DNA of 64,000 bases from an uncultured Collinsella sp. (GTDB lineage Bacteria > Actinomycetota > Coriobacteriia > Coriobacteriales > Coriobacteriaceae), in assembly GCA_900544135.1 (NCBI GenBank), contig UQTU01000001.1, forward strand, positions 1 to 64,000, in the 5' to 3' direction. This document shows, piece by piece, positions 51,360 through 63,040 of the stretch; the first letter of the stretch is position 1; each line of letters starts with the position of its first letter. Under the pieces are notes generated by a model. The model saw only the letters and a list, made by a program, of their open reading frames with translations. It did not search any database and was not told where the DNA came from. Made by a program: the position numbers and the translations under genes.

Positions 51360-51618
51360 GCACTGTTCCAAACCATGGGGGTAGGATGTCTCCCACCGCG
51401 GCCTGTGAGGTGAAATCTTGACCGCCGCGGAATCCGCCTACGGGCAACGCTCCATCTCTGGTTGGGGTGAAGCCTATGAACTTGTTTCTCGAAATCCGGC
51501 GCCTCTCGATGTATGTGACCGGCATTGCCCGGAACCTCTACTCGATCTGGCGGGAATATAAGCAGTAACGGATAGCGAAGAGAGTCATGGAAAAGGGTCA
51601 GTTGCAGCCGACCCTTTA
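51360..51618 (+). ncRNA. Candidate structured RNA locus with a small ORF
   Basis: This gene-free stretch reads unlike spacer. GC-rich complementary segments (CCGCGG twice, CTCCCACC against GGTTGGGG, GGTAGG against CCTATG) precede a 30-codon frame, and a GGGTC/GACCC hairpin (51593-51618) follows it. I could not assign it to a known RNA family, and the exact borders are a guess. A small-protein gene with a structured leader or a type I toxin locus is possible. Confidence 0.3.
51476..51568 (+). CDS. Possible 30-aa amphipathic peptide
   Basis: A short frame behind the ribosome-site-like GGGGTGA. The peptide begins MNLFLEIRRLSMYV and ends SIWREYKQ; hydrophobic and basic residues alternate in helical fashion. 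A hairpin follows 25 bp after the stop. No homologue is known to me, and the call rests on the ribosome site and context only. Confidence 0.35.
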   Translation: MNLFLEIRRLSMYVTGIARNLYSIWREYKQ

Positions 51619-51619
51619 A

Positions 51620-52199
51620 GACGATAGAACCTGCGTTGCCCGCGCTTCCAAAGTTGACCGACTGAGGAGCGGGTTCCGCGGCACAACCTGATTTTATCCA
51701 GCGAGGCGGCTCTTTTCCAGCCGCTCCGCCGTTTATTTACACCTACCGCCACAAGTGGATTCCGCGCGAACGAGAGCAAAGAAACAACGCCGGCGCGGCC
51801 AACAGAACAGACAATCCATGCGATCAAAGAAATATAAAAGCTCCCGCGGCCTCGGTTCCTCGCCCAGGTCTAGGCACTTTTCTTGGCACCATCGCACCAC
51901 GTCCGCCATCGCCTCCGGCTCGACACTCATTAAAATGCAAGCGGGAAACGATCTCAAGATCACCAACAACAGCTTCAAGCAAGCGCTTGAGCAACTGTCA
52001 CAACACGAGCGCCTGTAAATAGGAGCCAGTTTAATAAGTAAGAGAGCCTTGCCACCAATTGTCATTCTGGCGCGGTCAACCGATAAGTCAAATGGCAACT
52101 AACGGGTGTCAGATATACCAATATATGCAAGATTAACTGCTAGAATGCAATGGTGGACAGGCTCACCAACGTCGAAGAAGCATAAGGTAAGGAGTGCGC
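51620..52199. other. Intergenic stretch without a supported gene
   Basis: Two overlapping open frames on opposite strands (51755-52018 plus, 51733-52098 minus) fill part of it, but neither has a ribosome site or recognisable content. GCGGCT/AGCCGC at 51706-51727 could form a weak hairpin. An extended -10 (TGCTAGAAT at 52138-52146) may belong to hsdR. Confidence 0.4.
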
Positions 52200-55289
<3,090 letters not shown>

Positions 55290-55303
55290 GGAGTTAAAAC
55301 AGC

Positions 55304-56827
55304 ATGGCTAAAAGCAAGGCTAAGGACACCAAGAAGAACACGGCCGACGTTGGCTTTGAGGACCAATTGTGGAACGCCGCAGACGTGCTGCGCGGCAACC
55401 TGGACGCTGCCGAGTACAAAAACGTCGTATTAGGCCTTATTTTCCTGAAGTACCTCTCGGACCGTTTTGACGAACGTTACCTAGAACTCGTCGCAGAAGG
55501 TTACGGCGACGAAGAAGATCGCGACTGTTACATGGAGCAGAATGTCTTCTTCGTTCCCGAAGAGGCACGTTGGGCGAATATCGCACAGGCGGCACATACG
55601 CCCGAAGTTGGCCAGATCATCGACAATGCCATGCGCGCCATCGAACGCGAGAATGACAAGCTCAAGGACGTGCTGCCCAAGAACTTCGCTCGTCCCGAAC
55701 TAGACAAGCGGCGTTTAGGCGACGTCGTCGACTAATTCACAAATGTACAAATGACCGACAACGAGAGCGAGAAAGACCTGTTAGGGCGAGCATACGAATA
55801 TTGCCTGCAGAAATTCGCATCAATGGAAGGCAAAAACGCCGGCGAGTTCTATACGCCGTCGTGCATCGTGCGCACGCTGGTTGAAATCCTCCAGCCTTTC
55901 CACGGTCGCGTGTACGACCCCTGCTGTGGTAGCGGAGGCATGTTCGTGCAGTCCGCCGCCTTCGTCGAGCACCATGGCGGCAACGTGGTACAGGACATCA
56001 CCATCTTTGGCCAGGAGAGCAACCCTACCACGTGGAAGCTCGCAAAGATGAACCTCGGTATTCGCGGCATCGAGGCCGATTTGGGCAACTATGCTGACAC
56101 CTTCAGCGCCGACCAGCACAAGAATGAAAAGTTTGACTATGTGTTGGCAAACCCACCCTTCAACCTCAAGAACTGGGGCGGCGAAGCGCTGCAGGAAGAC
56201 GTACGTTGGAAGTACGGCATGCCGCCCACGGGCAATGCTAACTTCGCTTGGATGCAGCATATGATTTGGCATCTTAACGGCACGGGCAAGATTGGCCTCG
56301 TATTGGCAAACGGGTCGCTCTCGAGCCAGACGAGCGGCGAGGGCGATATTCGACGCGCTATCTTAGAGGACGATTTGGTCGAGGGCATTGTAGCCATGCC
56401 GGGGCAGCTGTTCTACAGCACCCAAATTCCCGTGTGCCTGTGGATCCTGAACAAGAAGAAGGCTCAGTCCGGCAAGACGCTATTCATCGATGCCCGCGAA
56501 ATGGGCACCATGGTCTCTCGCAAACTACGCGAGTTTACCGAAGAGGACATCAATAAAGTTGCATCCGCATTCGACTCCTTCCGCAAGGGCGAGTTCGAGC
56601 CCGTGAAGGGGTTGAGCGCCATAGCAGATTTGGATGAAATCGCCAAGCAAGATTTCATCCTGACGCCCGGTCGCTACGTAGGCATTGCCGAGGTCGAAGA
56701 CGACGGTGAGCCGTTTGAGGAGAAGATGGCACGCCTAACCAGCGAAATATCAAAGTGCTTTGAAGAGTCCAACCGCCTGCAGGAGCAGATTAAGAAGAAT
56801 CTGGAGGCGATTGGATATGAACTTTAG
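55304..56827 (+). pseudogene. hsdM: Type I restriction M subunit, interrupted by an in-frame TAA
   Basis: Together the two parts make a full-length HsdM (about 507 codons). The N-terminal domain ends DKRRLGDVVD; TAA at 55733-55735 follows, then FTNVQMTDNESEKDLLGRAY continues in the same frame. Family members, as I recall them, have Leu at that point, so one base change (TTA or CTA to TAA) explains it. The methyltransferase part is intact: DPCCGSGGMF (AdoMet motif I) and the catalytic ANPPFNL. ATG 55751, 15 nt after the stop, could restart translation, though without a good ribosome site. So it is either a true pseudogene, a protein made in two pieces, or a reversible off state. The hsdS start overlaps its end. 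Confidence 0.85.
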
Positions 56828-57339
56828 CGTTGCGACTCTTGGAGAACTCAGTCTCGGCGACGGAAAATACGGTATCGCCGCTTCGGCAGTTGATTATGAT
56901 GCGGAATTACCTGCATATCTTCGTATTACGGATATCAACGACGACGGCACCCTGAATTGGAACGACCGCAAATCTGTAGACGACCCCGCCGCTTACAAAT
57001 ACATGCTGAGAGATGGCGATATCGTTTTCGCCAGAACGGGCAACAGTACCGGAAGGAATTATTACTACGATTCTCGCGACGGCGAGTTTGCCTTCGCGGG
57101 CTTCTTAATTCGCTTCTCGCTGGACGATAAGAAAGTTAATCCTCGCTATGTCAAATACTATGCCCAGTCGAAAGCTTATTGGGACTGGGTGGCCTCTTTT
57201 AACACCGGCAGCACCAGAGGCAATATCAATGCTAAAACTTACGCACAGATGCCAATCCCCCCTGCCCGATCGCCCGACGCAAGACTCAATCGTTACACTA
57301 TGCGACTCTATCTCGAATAAAATCCGACTCAACACTACG

Positions 57340-57355
57340 CTAAATGGCTATTTAG
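57340..57355 (+). repeat. hsdS inversion site 1 (forward)
   Basis: CTAAATGGCTATTTAG, encoding LNGYL in the central repeat of the expressed hsdS. It is the same 16-mer as sites 2-4, in the orientation of site 3. Confidence 0.85.
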
Positions 57356-57955
57356 AAGAGCTGGCGGACGGCATGTTCCGACGGCACTTCGGGGGGCTAA
57401 CAGACAACGCTACTCTGGCCGATTTTGCCAATGTCACAATGGGTCAATCCCCGGCAGGCAGCTCCTATAACGAAACGGGGATTGGAACCATCTTTTATCA
57501 AGGTCGCGCCGAATTTGGCTGGCGTTACCCCACTCAGAGACTAAGCACTACGGAGCCCAAGCGCATGGCAAAAGCGGGAGATGTCTTGATGAGCGTGCGC
57601 GCTCCCGTGGGCGACCTAAACTTGGCGTACGAAGACTGCTGCATTGGACGCGGGCTAGCTGCAATCCACTGCGACTATCCATCGTATGGTCTCTACCTAA
57701 TGCGCTCACTCCATAAGAAACTTGACGCCTATAACGGTGAGGGGACTGTATTTGGCTCGATAAACGGCAAAGCTCTAAATGGACTCCCCATTGCGTTACC
57801 CAACAATGCAGCGATACGCGCGTTTGAAAAAGAAGCCACGCCCATTGATACTCAGATCCGAAACAATGAAGTCGAATCGCGGGCGCTTGTCACCCTTCGC
57901 GACACATTGCTTCCTAAGCTTATGTCGGGCGAGATTGACGTCTCGAAGGTTGACC

Positions 57956-58525
57956 TCACACAGCTAAATAGCCATTTAGCTTTGAGTTATTCTTGATTTT
58001 CTTTTGGATGGTATCAATCACCTGAACGATTTTTGCTTGCTTCTCAAAAGTGGGCAATGGCATTGACAGCTTGCGAAAAGTACTCGTTGGACGCCCCAAC
58101 GCCGGAACGCCAGTTTGCGTTTTATTCGAAAGTAACCGCCATTGCCCCTCTCGAGTATGAAAATAGTAGACAAAAAATTTCGGTAGCACCTTGTCATTAC
58201 AGCGAATGCGAAATTGGCTTTGCGAAATGACGTAGCGAGGATACTTGGAGTCATAGGGGACCATCGCGACTTGGCCCAACGTTCCACGGTGTGTTATTAC
58301 GATATCGCCACGCGAGGCCAATGCGTTGCCCAGGGAATTTGCTTTTTCAGGAGTGACATAGCGCAGCGCAGTGTCGTTCGTCTCAAAGCCAGTTAGATTC
58401 GATCCATTAAATACCGGAATACCGGAGTTGACAAAGCAATCAGTCTTAATATTTGAGCCGAAGGGTCCCATGGCAATCTCATCAATAAGATCCTCAACGC
58501 ATACTTCTTCACTTTCGGCAATCAT
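57956..58525 (-). CDS. hsdS: Silent hsdS 5' cassette (TRD1-type half), inverted
   Basis: A 189-aa half specificity subunit on the minus strand. It opens MIAESEEVCVEDLIDEIAMG, has the TRD signature GPFGSNIKTDCF and RGDIVITHRGTLG, and closes with the central repeat KIKNNSKLNGYLAV, reading directly into site 2 before its stop. It is therefore an alternative first half without a second half. Its ATG overlaps the recombinase stop (ATGA), so it is translated with the recombinase. Inversion between sites 2 and 3 would place it in frame before the cassette at 59538. Confidence 0.85.
   Translation of the reverse strand: MIAESEEVCVEDLIDEIAMGPFGSNIKTDCFVNSGIPVFNGSNLTGFETNDTALRYVTPEKANSLGNALASRGDIVITHRGTLGQVAMVPYDSKYPRYVISQSQFRIRCNDKVLPKFFVYYFHTREGQWRLLSNKTQTGVPALGRPTSTFRKLSMPLPTFEKQAKIVQVIDTIQKKIKNNSKLNGYLAV
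57964..57979 (-). repeat. hsdS inversion site 2 (inverted)
   Basis: CTAAATAGCCATTTAG on the plus strand, the reverse complement of site 1. It serves both the C-terminal codons QLNSHL of the plus-strand hsdS and the LNGYL codons of the minus-strand cassette. Confidence 0.85.
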
Positions 58526-59478
58526 TCCAAATACTTCCTATGCGAAGCCTTTACATTGTTCTGGTTTACCATGGCGTAATGCATGGTGGTGTCTATTTTC
58601 GCATGGCCTAGCAGCTTTTGCACCTGCTCTATGGGCATTCCTTTGTCAATAGCATGGGTAGCAAGCGTACGGCGAAACTTATGCGGATGAACGCGATTGA
58701 CGCCAGCGCTTCTGCCTAGGTCACGCAAGCGGAGCTCTATGTTCCCAACCGTAATACGTCGAGCTGAGGAATCGAGTGCGACAAAAAGCGCAGGGCTCTT
58801 GTCGGCACGGCTCGCAAGATATTCCGTGAGATGCAACTTGGCACGCGCGTCGAAGTAAACAGGGCGCTGTTTATTTCCCTTTCCCATTACAAGGCATTCG
58901 CGCTCATGCAAATTGACGTCCTTCCTGTCGAGTCGTACAAGCTCGCCAATGCGCATGCCGGTCGAAGAGAGAAGATCAACGATGGCAAGGTCCCGCTTGG
59001 ATTCGCATGCATCTCGCAAGATCTCCAGCTCCTCGTCACTTAACACCTCTTTGGTTATTTGAGCAGTTTTGACGCGGCGAATACGCCTTACAGGGCTTTT
59101 AACAATATAGTCTTCATCCTCAAGCCACGAAAAGAAGCTCGACATAATGCGACGTATATTATCGATTGTGACTTTACTGGAACCGCGAGCCGTCTCGTAA
59201 TCATTGAGATAGCGCCGCAGGTCATCACTTTCGACCTGCGTATAGGACTTAGCAAGTGCCGCGTTCATATGCCGCAAAGTTGCCTCATAGTATGCAATAG
59301 TTTTAGGTGAGCATCCCTCAACTTCTTTAGCGGTGAGAAATAGCGAGAGCAGGTCTTGCCCTGGCTCTGCCTGTTTTGGTCCAAGCGTTTGCCTAAGTGT
59401 AATGGCTAGATGCTTGAGCTGGTGTGGGTCGAGAAGGCCCTGCATTTCCGAAAGCACGGTATTGATAACGGTTTCCAC
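58522..59478 (-). CDS. Tyrosine recombinase embedded in the hsdS locus
   Basis: A 318-aa phage-integrase-family recombinase of XerC/D size. The N-terminal SAM-like domain contains SPKTIAYYEATLRHMN. Catalytic residues are Arg in STGMRIGELVRL, Lys in GKGNKQRPV, His-x2-Arg in HPHKFRRTLATH, His in LLGHAKIDTTM, and nucleophile Tyr in MHYAMV. GTG 59478 stands behind GAAAGGAG and is preferred over the open frame to 59586, which runs into site 3. Recombinases of this kind (PsrA/CreX type) invert hsdS cassettes in streptococci and other gut bacteria, so the four surrounding sites are its expected substrates. Its stop overlaps the start of the silent hsdS half. Confidence 0.93.
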   Translation of the reverse strand: METVINTVLSEMQGLLDPHQLKHLAITLRQTLGPKQAEPGQDLLSLFLTAKEVEGCSPKTIAYYEATLRHMNAALAKSYTQVESDDLRRYLNDYETARGSSKVTIDNIRRIMSSFFSWLEDEDYIVKSPVRRIRRVKTAQITKEVLSDEELEILRDACESKRDLAIVDLLSSTGMRIGELVRLDRKDVNLHERECLVMGKGNKQRPVYFDARAKLHLTEYLASRADKSPALFVALDSSARRITVGNIELRLRDLGRSAGVNRVHPHKFRRTLATHAIDKGMPIEQVQKLLGHAKIDTTMHYAMVNQNNVKASHRKYLE

Positions 59479-59537
59479 GCTGCTCCTTTCGTCGAGTACG
59501 ATAGCCACAGTGTGGACGGCGCGTTGTACATAGTGAA

Positions 59538-59553
59538 GTAAATGGCTATTTAG
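59538..59553 (+). repeat. hsdS inversion site 3 (forward)
   Basis: TAAATGGCTATTTAG with a changed first base. It continues as GCTGTG, the same extension that site 2 shows on the minus strand, giving 20 bp of identity between them. It opens the silent 3' cassette. Confidence 0.8.
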
Positions 59554-60152
59554 CTGTGCAGTGTGAGGCAATTGCTGAACGCGCAACAGGTGAAAATACC
59601 GTCCTGGAGTCGCTGTGCGACTTAGTGACCGAGAAAGCCGATTGCAGCGAAGCGGACTTCGATACCTATGTTTCTACCGAGTCCCTCCTCCCTAACAAAA
59701 TGGGCAGGCAGATAGCGTCGTCCCTACCTCAAACAGGGAAAGTGACGGTTTATCAAGCTGGGGATATTCTGATCTCCAATATCCGCCCCTATTTCAAGAA
59801 AATTTGGTACGCGGACCAAGCTGGAACGTGTTCCGGCGATGTTCTCGTATTTAGGGCAAAGCAACCAGAATGGGCGGGCTACCTTTATTCTTGCCTGCGC
59901 AATGATTCCTTTTTCGACTTCGTCATGAAGGGGGCTAAAGGCACCAAGATGCCGCGAGGCGACAAGAAGCAGATGCTTACCTACGTAGTCAGCGCCAGCC
60001 CAAACCAATTGGTAATCGGTTTCATGGCATCGGCGCTCAAGCACATATCAACCGCAAACAAAGAGAGTGAACATCTTGCTGCTCTTCGTGACGCCCTTCT
60101 CCCCAAGCTCATGTCCGGAGAGGTTGACGTCTCAAAGGTCAATCTCACGCAG

Positions 60153-60168
60153 CTAAATAGCCATTTAG
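60153..60168 (-). repeat. hsdS inversion site 4 (inverted)
   Basis: CTAAATAGCCATTTAG within AGCTAAATAGCCATTTAGCT, identical to site 2 and encoding the QLNSHLA end of the silent cassette. Confidence 0.85.
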
Positions 60169-60208
60169 CTGAGATCCTACGGCCATTCGGATGCCATATC
60201 CCCGCAAT

Positions 60209-60249
60209 ACAAAAACGGGGCAGCCCGCACTCCTGCGAACCGCCCCGTA
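60209..60249 (-). terminator. Terminator of the zinc-ribbon gene
   Basis: On the minus strand ACGGGGC pairs with GCCCCGT, with partly paired GC-rich interior, followed by TTTTTGTATT, 41 bp past the stop at 60291. Confidence 0.8.
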
Positions 60250-60290
60250 CCCCTGGCTATCGCGTCATAAGACCAACCAGCACCACTCCC

Positions 60291-61628
60291 CTACTTCCCA
60301 AATAGCGCACCCAGCAGACCGCGGCGTTTGGGCTTTTCCTCTCGGTAGCAACCCTCGGCTGCTGCTGCCACCTGCCGCGGCTGCTCGCCACCTCCGCGGC
60401 GTACGATCTGGTATAGGAACGGCGACTTAACGTATTTGACCTCGATGGGCGTGGCGTGCACGGTGCTCTCGCCGGACAGATGAAGGCTCAGGTTGAGCGG
60501 CGCCACGATATGCGTCTCGCGCTTGTCGCTAAACACCACCGCGGCCGCGCGGCCCGTCTGGCCGTTCACGGCGATGCGCACCTGCTCGCCGTCGCGGCTG
60601 TCCGTTGCCGGACGGTCGACAAAGTAAACCGGCACCATCACCAGACCGTCCTTATGCTTGCGAGCCTTGCGCGCCCAGGTGCGGATGCTCTTTTTATTGA
60701 GCCCCAGTACAACCTCGGCGTCGTTGCCCGCAACGTCGAGCGCCAGCTTATCAATGACCACCTGGTCCTTGGCAGACGCATCGACGGAGACGACGCGAAA
60801 GTCACCTTCCTGCATGGCAGGGTCAAACGGCCCAACCTTGGCATAGTCCCACGGCTCCAAAATGCCCATGAGACGAACGTCCAGGTAGTTTGCCCTGGGG
60901 TATGCCCAGTCGAGCACCTCGTAGTACACCAGGGTCTCCTTGCTCAGGCCCTTGCCCGGGAAGCTCGCCATCATACGCAGGTCCGCCAGCGCCATGGGGA
61001 AATAGAAGAGCATCATGTCGTTTTGGATCGCGTCTTCCACGTCGTGCCCGGCAAAGGCATCCGGGTACTGGCGCACCAGCTGCAGCGCGTTGGCACGTGC
61101 CTGCTGCGGCGAGATTTCGCAGGGAATACCCTGCTCCGGCACATACTCCGCACCCACACCCATGGTCAGACGTTTGCTAAACGTACCGGGCTTGAGCAGG
61201 TCGGCAATGCCGATCTTGTTGCCGCAGGACGGGCACTCAAACACACGCTGCGTTGACTCGCCCTCAAAGGACGCTCCGCAGAAGGGGCAAGGAATGCTCA
61301 CATACGTGGCCTCTTGGAACTCCTGCGCCGTGCCGCGATCCTCCCACAGCAGATGTTCCAGGACCGACTGATTGCGCCAGTGCGAATTGAAGAAATACCA
61401 GTCCGGGTCCTCCGGGCGCTCGAGTTGCGACACATGCGTGAGCTTGAGCAGTCCATCCACCACCGTCAACGGCGTATGGCGAATGCCCAAAGCGCTCTTG
61501 GGCTCTCCGGCGTCCGCCTGCCACGGAATGACCGCGCCGCAATAGGCGCACTCAAAGCTGCGCTTAGCCTGGTGCGAGTACATAGGGCCGCCGCAGTTTT
61601 GACATTTAATGGCAAACATCTCGTCCAT
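60291..61628 (-). CDS. Zinc-ribbon protein, unknown function
   Basis: A 445-aa cytoplasmic protein. Two zinc ribbons are visible: CQNCGGPM with FECAYCGAV (about 8-31), and CPFCGAS with FECPSCGNK (about 108-132). Such paired CxxC ribbons occur in TFIIB-type and rubredoxin-like modules. The remaining 300 residues are mixed alpha/beta with no motif I know; the C-terminus is basic (EEKPKRRGLLGALFGK). ATG 61628 is 8 nt after AAGGAGG; the frame is open to 61679. The tail GLLGALFGK could associate with membranes. It stands alone. Confidence 0.7.
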   Translation of the reverse strand: MDEMFAIKCQNCGGPMYSHQAKRSFECAYCGAVIPWQADAGEPKSALGIRHTPLTVVDGLLKLTHVSQLERPEDPDWYFFNSHWRNQSVLEHLLWEDRGTAQEFQEATYVSIPCPFCGASFEGESTQRVFECPSCGNKIGIADLLKPGTFSKRLTMGVGAEYVPEQGIPCEISPQQARANALQLVRQYPDAFAGHDVEDAIQNDMMLFYFPMALADLRMMASFPGKGLSKETLVYYEVLDWAYPRANYLDVRLMGILEPWDYAKVGPFDPAMQEGDFRVVSVDASAKDQVVIDKLALDVAGNDAEVVLGLNKKSIRTWARKARKHKDGLVMVPVYFVDRPATDSRDGEQVRIAVNGQTGRAAAVVFSDKRETHIVAPLNLSLHLSGESTVHATPIEVKYVKSPFLYQIVRRGGGEQPRQVAAAAEGCYREEKPKRRGLLGALFGK

Positions 61629-61846
61629 GGAAACGTCCTCCTTTGCACAGGGGCTATCGACGTTAAGTATGTCGAGCAAACAGGCACATGCCCATACCCA
61701 TGTGGCCCAAAATGGACCACCCAGGCAGACGAGAAGGCTCGCTCGTTAGCACCGGCAGACCATTACTGCATTTTCTGAGCATCGGTGCACAGCGCCTCCG
61801 CGCGAGCTACACTATCCCCTTAAACATGATTGTGAGGACGACCGCT

Positions 61847-63028
61847 ATGCTATTTGTAAATCGGCTGGTACATACGCTTGTTCCCGGCAGCGAGGGCGAG
61901 CCGGTCGATACCTCCTGCCGCACCAACGCGGGCTTCGCCGCAAGCCTCATCTGCATTGGCCTCAACATCACTCTGTGCCTGGCCAAGGGCATCGCGGGCC
62001 TGCTCGCCGGCTCTGTCTCGCTCATCGCCGACGCCTTCAACAACCTCTCCGACGCCTCGAGCAACATCGTGAGCCTGCTCGGGTTCCGCCTTGCCAGCCG
62101 CCCGGCAGACGAAGGCCACCCCTATGGCCACGGTCGCTACGAGTACCTAGCCGGTCTGTTCGTCGCCGTCCTGGTTTGCGCCGTCGGCATCAACCTGATC
62201 CTCGAGTCGGTCACTAAGATCATCAAGCCTTCCCCCACTGCATATTCGGTGCTCTCCTTAGCCGCCCTCGTCTTGTCCATGCTCGTTAAGCTCTGGATGG
62301 CCGCGTTCAACCGCACGTTGGGCGACCGCATCGACTCGGAGACGCTCATCGCCACAGCACAGGACTCCAAAAACGACGTCATCACCTCGGGATCGGTCCT
62401 GGCCGCAGCGCTTATTTCGCAGACGACCGGCTTTGACCTCGACGGCTGGGCGGGCCTGGGCGTGGGCGTCTTCATCTGCATCAGTGGCATGGGCCTGGTG
62501 CGCGACGCCATCAGCCCGTTGCTGGGGCAAGCGCCCGATCCCAAGCTCGTCCAGGCAATCCGCGACAAGATCATGTCCTATCCGCAGGTCTTGGGCACAC
62601 ACGACCTGATGGTGCACGACTACGGCCCCGGTCGTCAGTTTGCCAGCGCCCACGTGGAGATGCCCGGCGAGGGCGACGCGTTTGAACATCACGAGATCCT
62701 GGACACCATCGAGCACGACATCAAGCGCCAGATGGGCATTGACATCACGCTGCACTGCGACCCCATCGCGACAACCGGCGATGATTTGCGCGGCTGGGTC
62801 AAGCGCGGCATCATGCAGATCGACCCCGCACTCTCCATCCACGACCTGCACGAGCACGACGGGTTCGTTTCGTTTGACCTGGTGCGTCCCGACGGCTTTA
62901 ATACATCCGACGAGGAGCTGCTGGAGCTCGTCACGCGCATCGTGCACGAGCGCCGGCCCAACGTCTCGTGCGTCGTCACATTTGATTCGGGCTTCAGCTC
63001 GCCCGAGCGTCCGGCCGAGCAGCTGTAG
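61847..63028 (+). CDS. Cation diffusion facilitator, Mn-type
   Basis: A 393-aa CDF transporter with six helices (about 25-215), a cytoplasmic CDF-C domain and an extra C-terminal domain of about 90 residues. The transport site reads NNLSD in helix 2 and DSKND in helix 5. The helix-5 Asp-x3-Asp, in place of the His-x3-Asp of Zn transporters, together with Asn in helix 2, is the ND-DD set of Mn exporters such as MntE. HPYGHGRYEYLAG is the family loop. ATG 61847 is chosen behind GTGAGGACG; ATG 61826 is possible. Probable role: manganese efflux. Confidence 0.85.
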   Translation: MLFVNRLVHTLVPGSEGEPVDTSCRTNAGFAASLICIGLNITLCLAKGIAGLLAGSVSLIADAFNNLSDASSNIVSLLGFRLASRPADEGHPYGHGRYEYLAGLFVAVLVCAVGINLILESVTKIIKPSPTAYSVLSLAALVLSMLVKLWMAAFNRTLGDRIDSETLIATAQDSKNDVITSGSVLAAALISQTTGFDLDGWAGLGVGVFICISGMGLVRDAISPLLGQAPDPKLVQAIRDKIMSYPQVLGTHDLMVHDYGPGRQFASAHVEMPGEGDAFEHHEILDTIEHDIKRQMGIDITLHCDPIATTGDDLRGWVKRGIMQIDPALSIHDLHEHDGFVSFDLVRPDGFNTSDEELLELVTRIVHERRPNVSCVVTFDSGFSSPERPAEQL

Positions 63029-63040
63029 CCCGCTTAACAG

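Larger units (their letters stand above)
56817..57996 (+). pseudogene. hsdS: Type I specificity subunit at the expression site, poly-C frameshift
   Basis: An HsdS of about 392 codons if corrected. Half 1 (TRD1) runs MNFSVATLGELSLGDGKYG to NINAKTYAQMPI. There, six Cs (57257-57262) replace what would need five to keep reading MPIPLPDRPTQD; the present frame ends at 57320. The other frame then carries the central repeat (NKIRLNTTLNGYLEELADGM), TRD2 (TMGQSPAGSSYNETG and following) and the C-terminal repeat LPKLMSGEIDVSKVDLTQLN. The start overlaps the end of hsdM by 11 nt. Recombination sites lie at the LNGYL and QLNSHL codons, so TRD2 is an exchangeable cassette. As it stands, only TRD1 plus a short tail is made. 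Confidence 0.85.
59538..60305 (+). pseudogene. hsdS: Silent hsdS 3' cassette (TRD2-type half)
   Basis: A headless second half of a specificity subunit: NGYLAVQCEAIAERATG from site 3, a TRD (LVTEKADCSEADFDTYVSTE, then GDILISNIRPYFKKIWY), and the C-terminal repeat LPKLMSGEVDVSKVNLTQLN at site 4. It has no start codon of its own in a translated context. After site 4 the frame lacks the early stop found in the expressed copy and runs 44 residues through a neighbouring terminator to 60305. It is a donor cassette. Its TRD sequence is unlike the one now at the expression site, so exchange would change the recognised DNA half-site. Confidence 0.82.

Noticed and set aside
51733..52098. 121-codon minus-strand and 87-codon plus-strand frames in the gap before hsdR
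   Set aside because: They overlap each other, neither has a ribosome site, and neither shows recognisable content. One could be a degraded gene, but I cannot support it.
59538..60305. Treating the 3' hsdS cassette as an independent gene
   Set aside because: The only upstream start is a GTG inside the central repeat, with no ribosome site, and the frame over-runs a neighbouring terminator.
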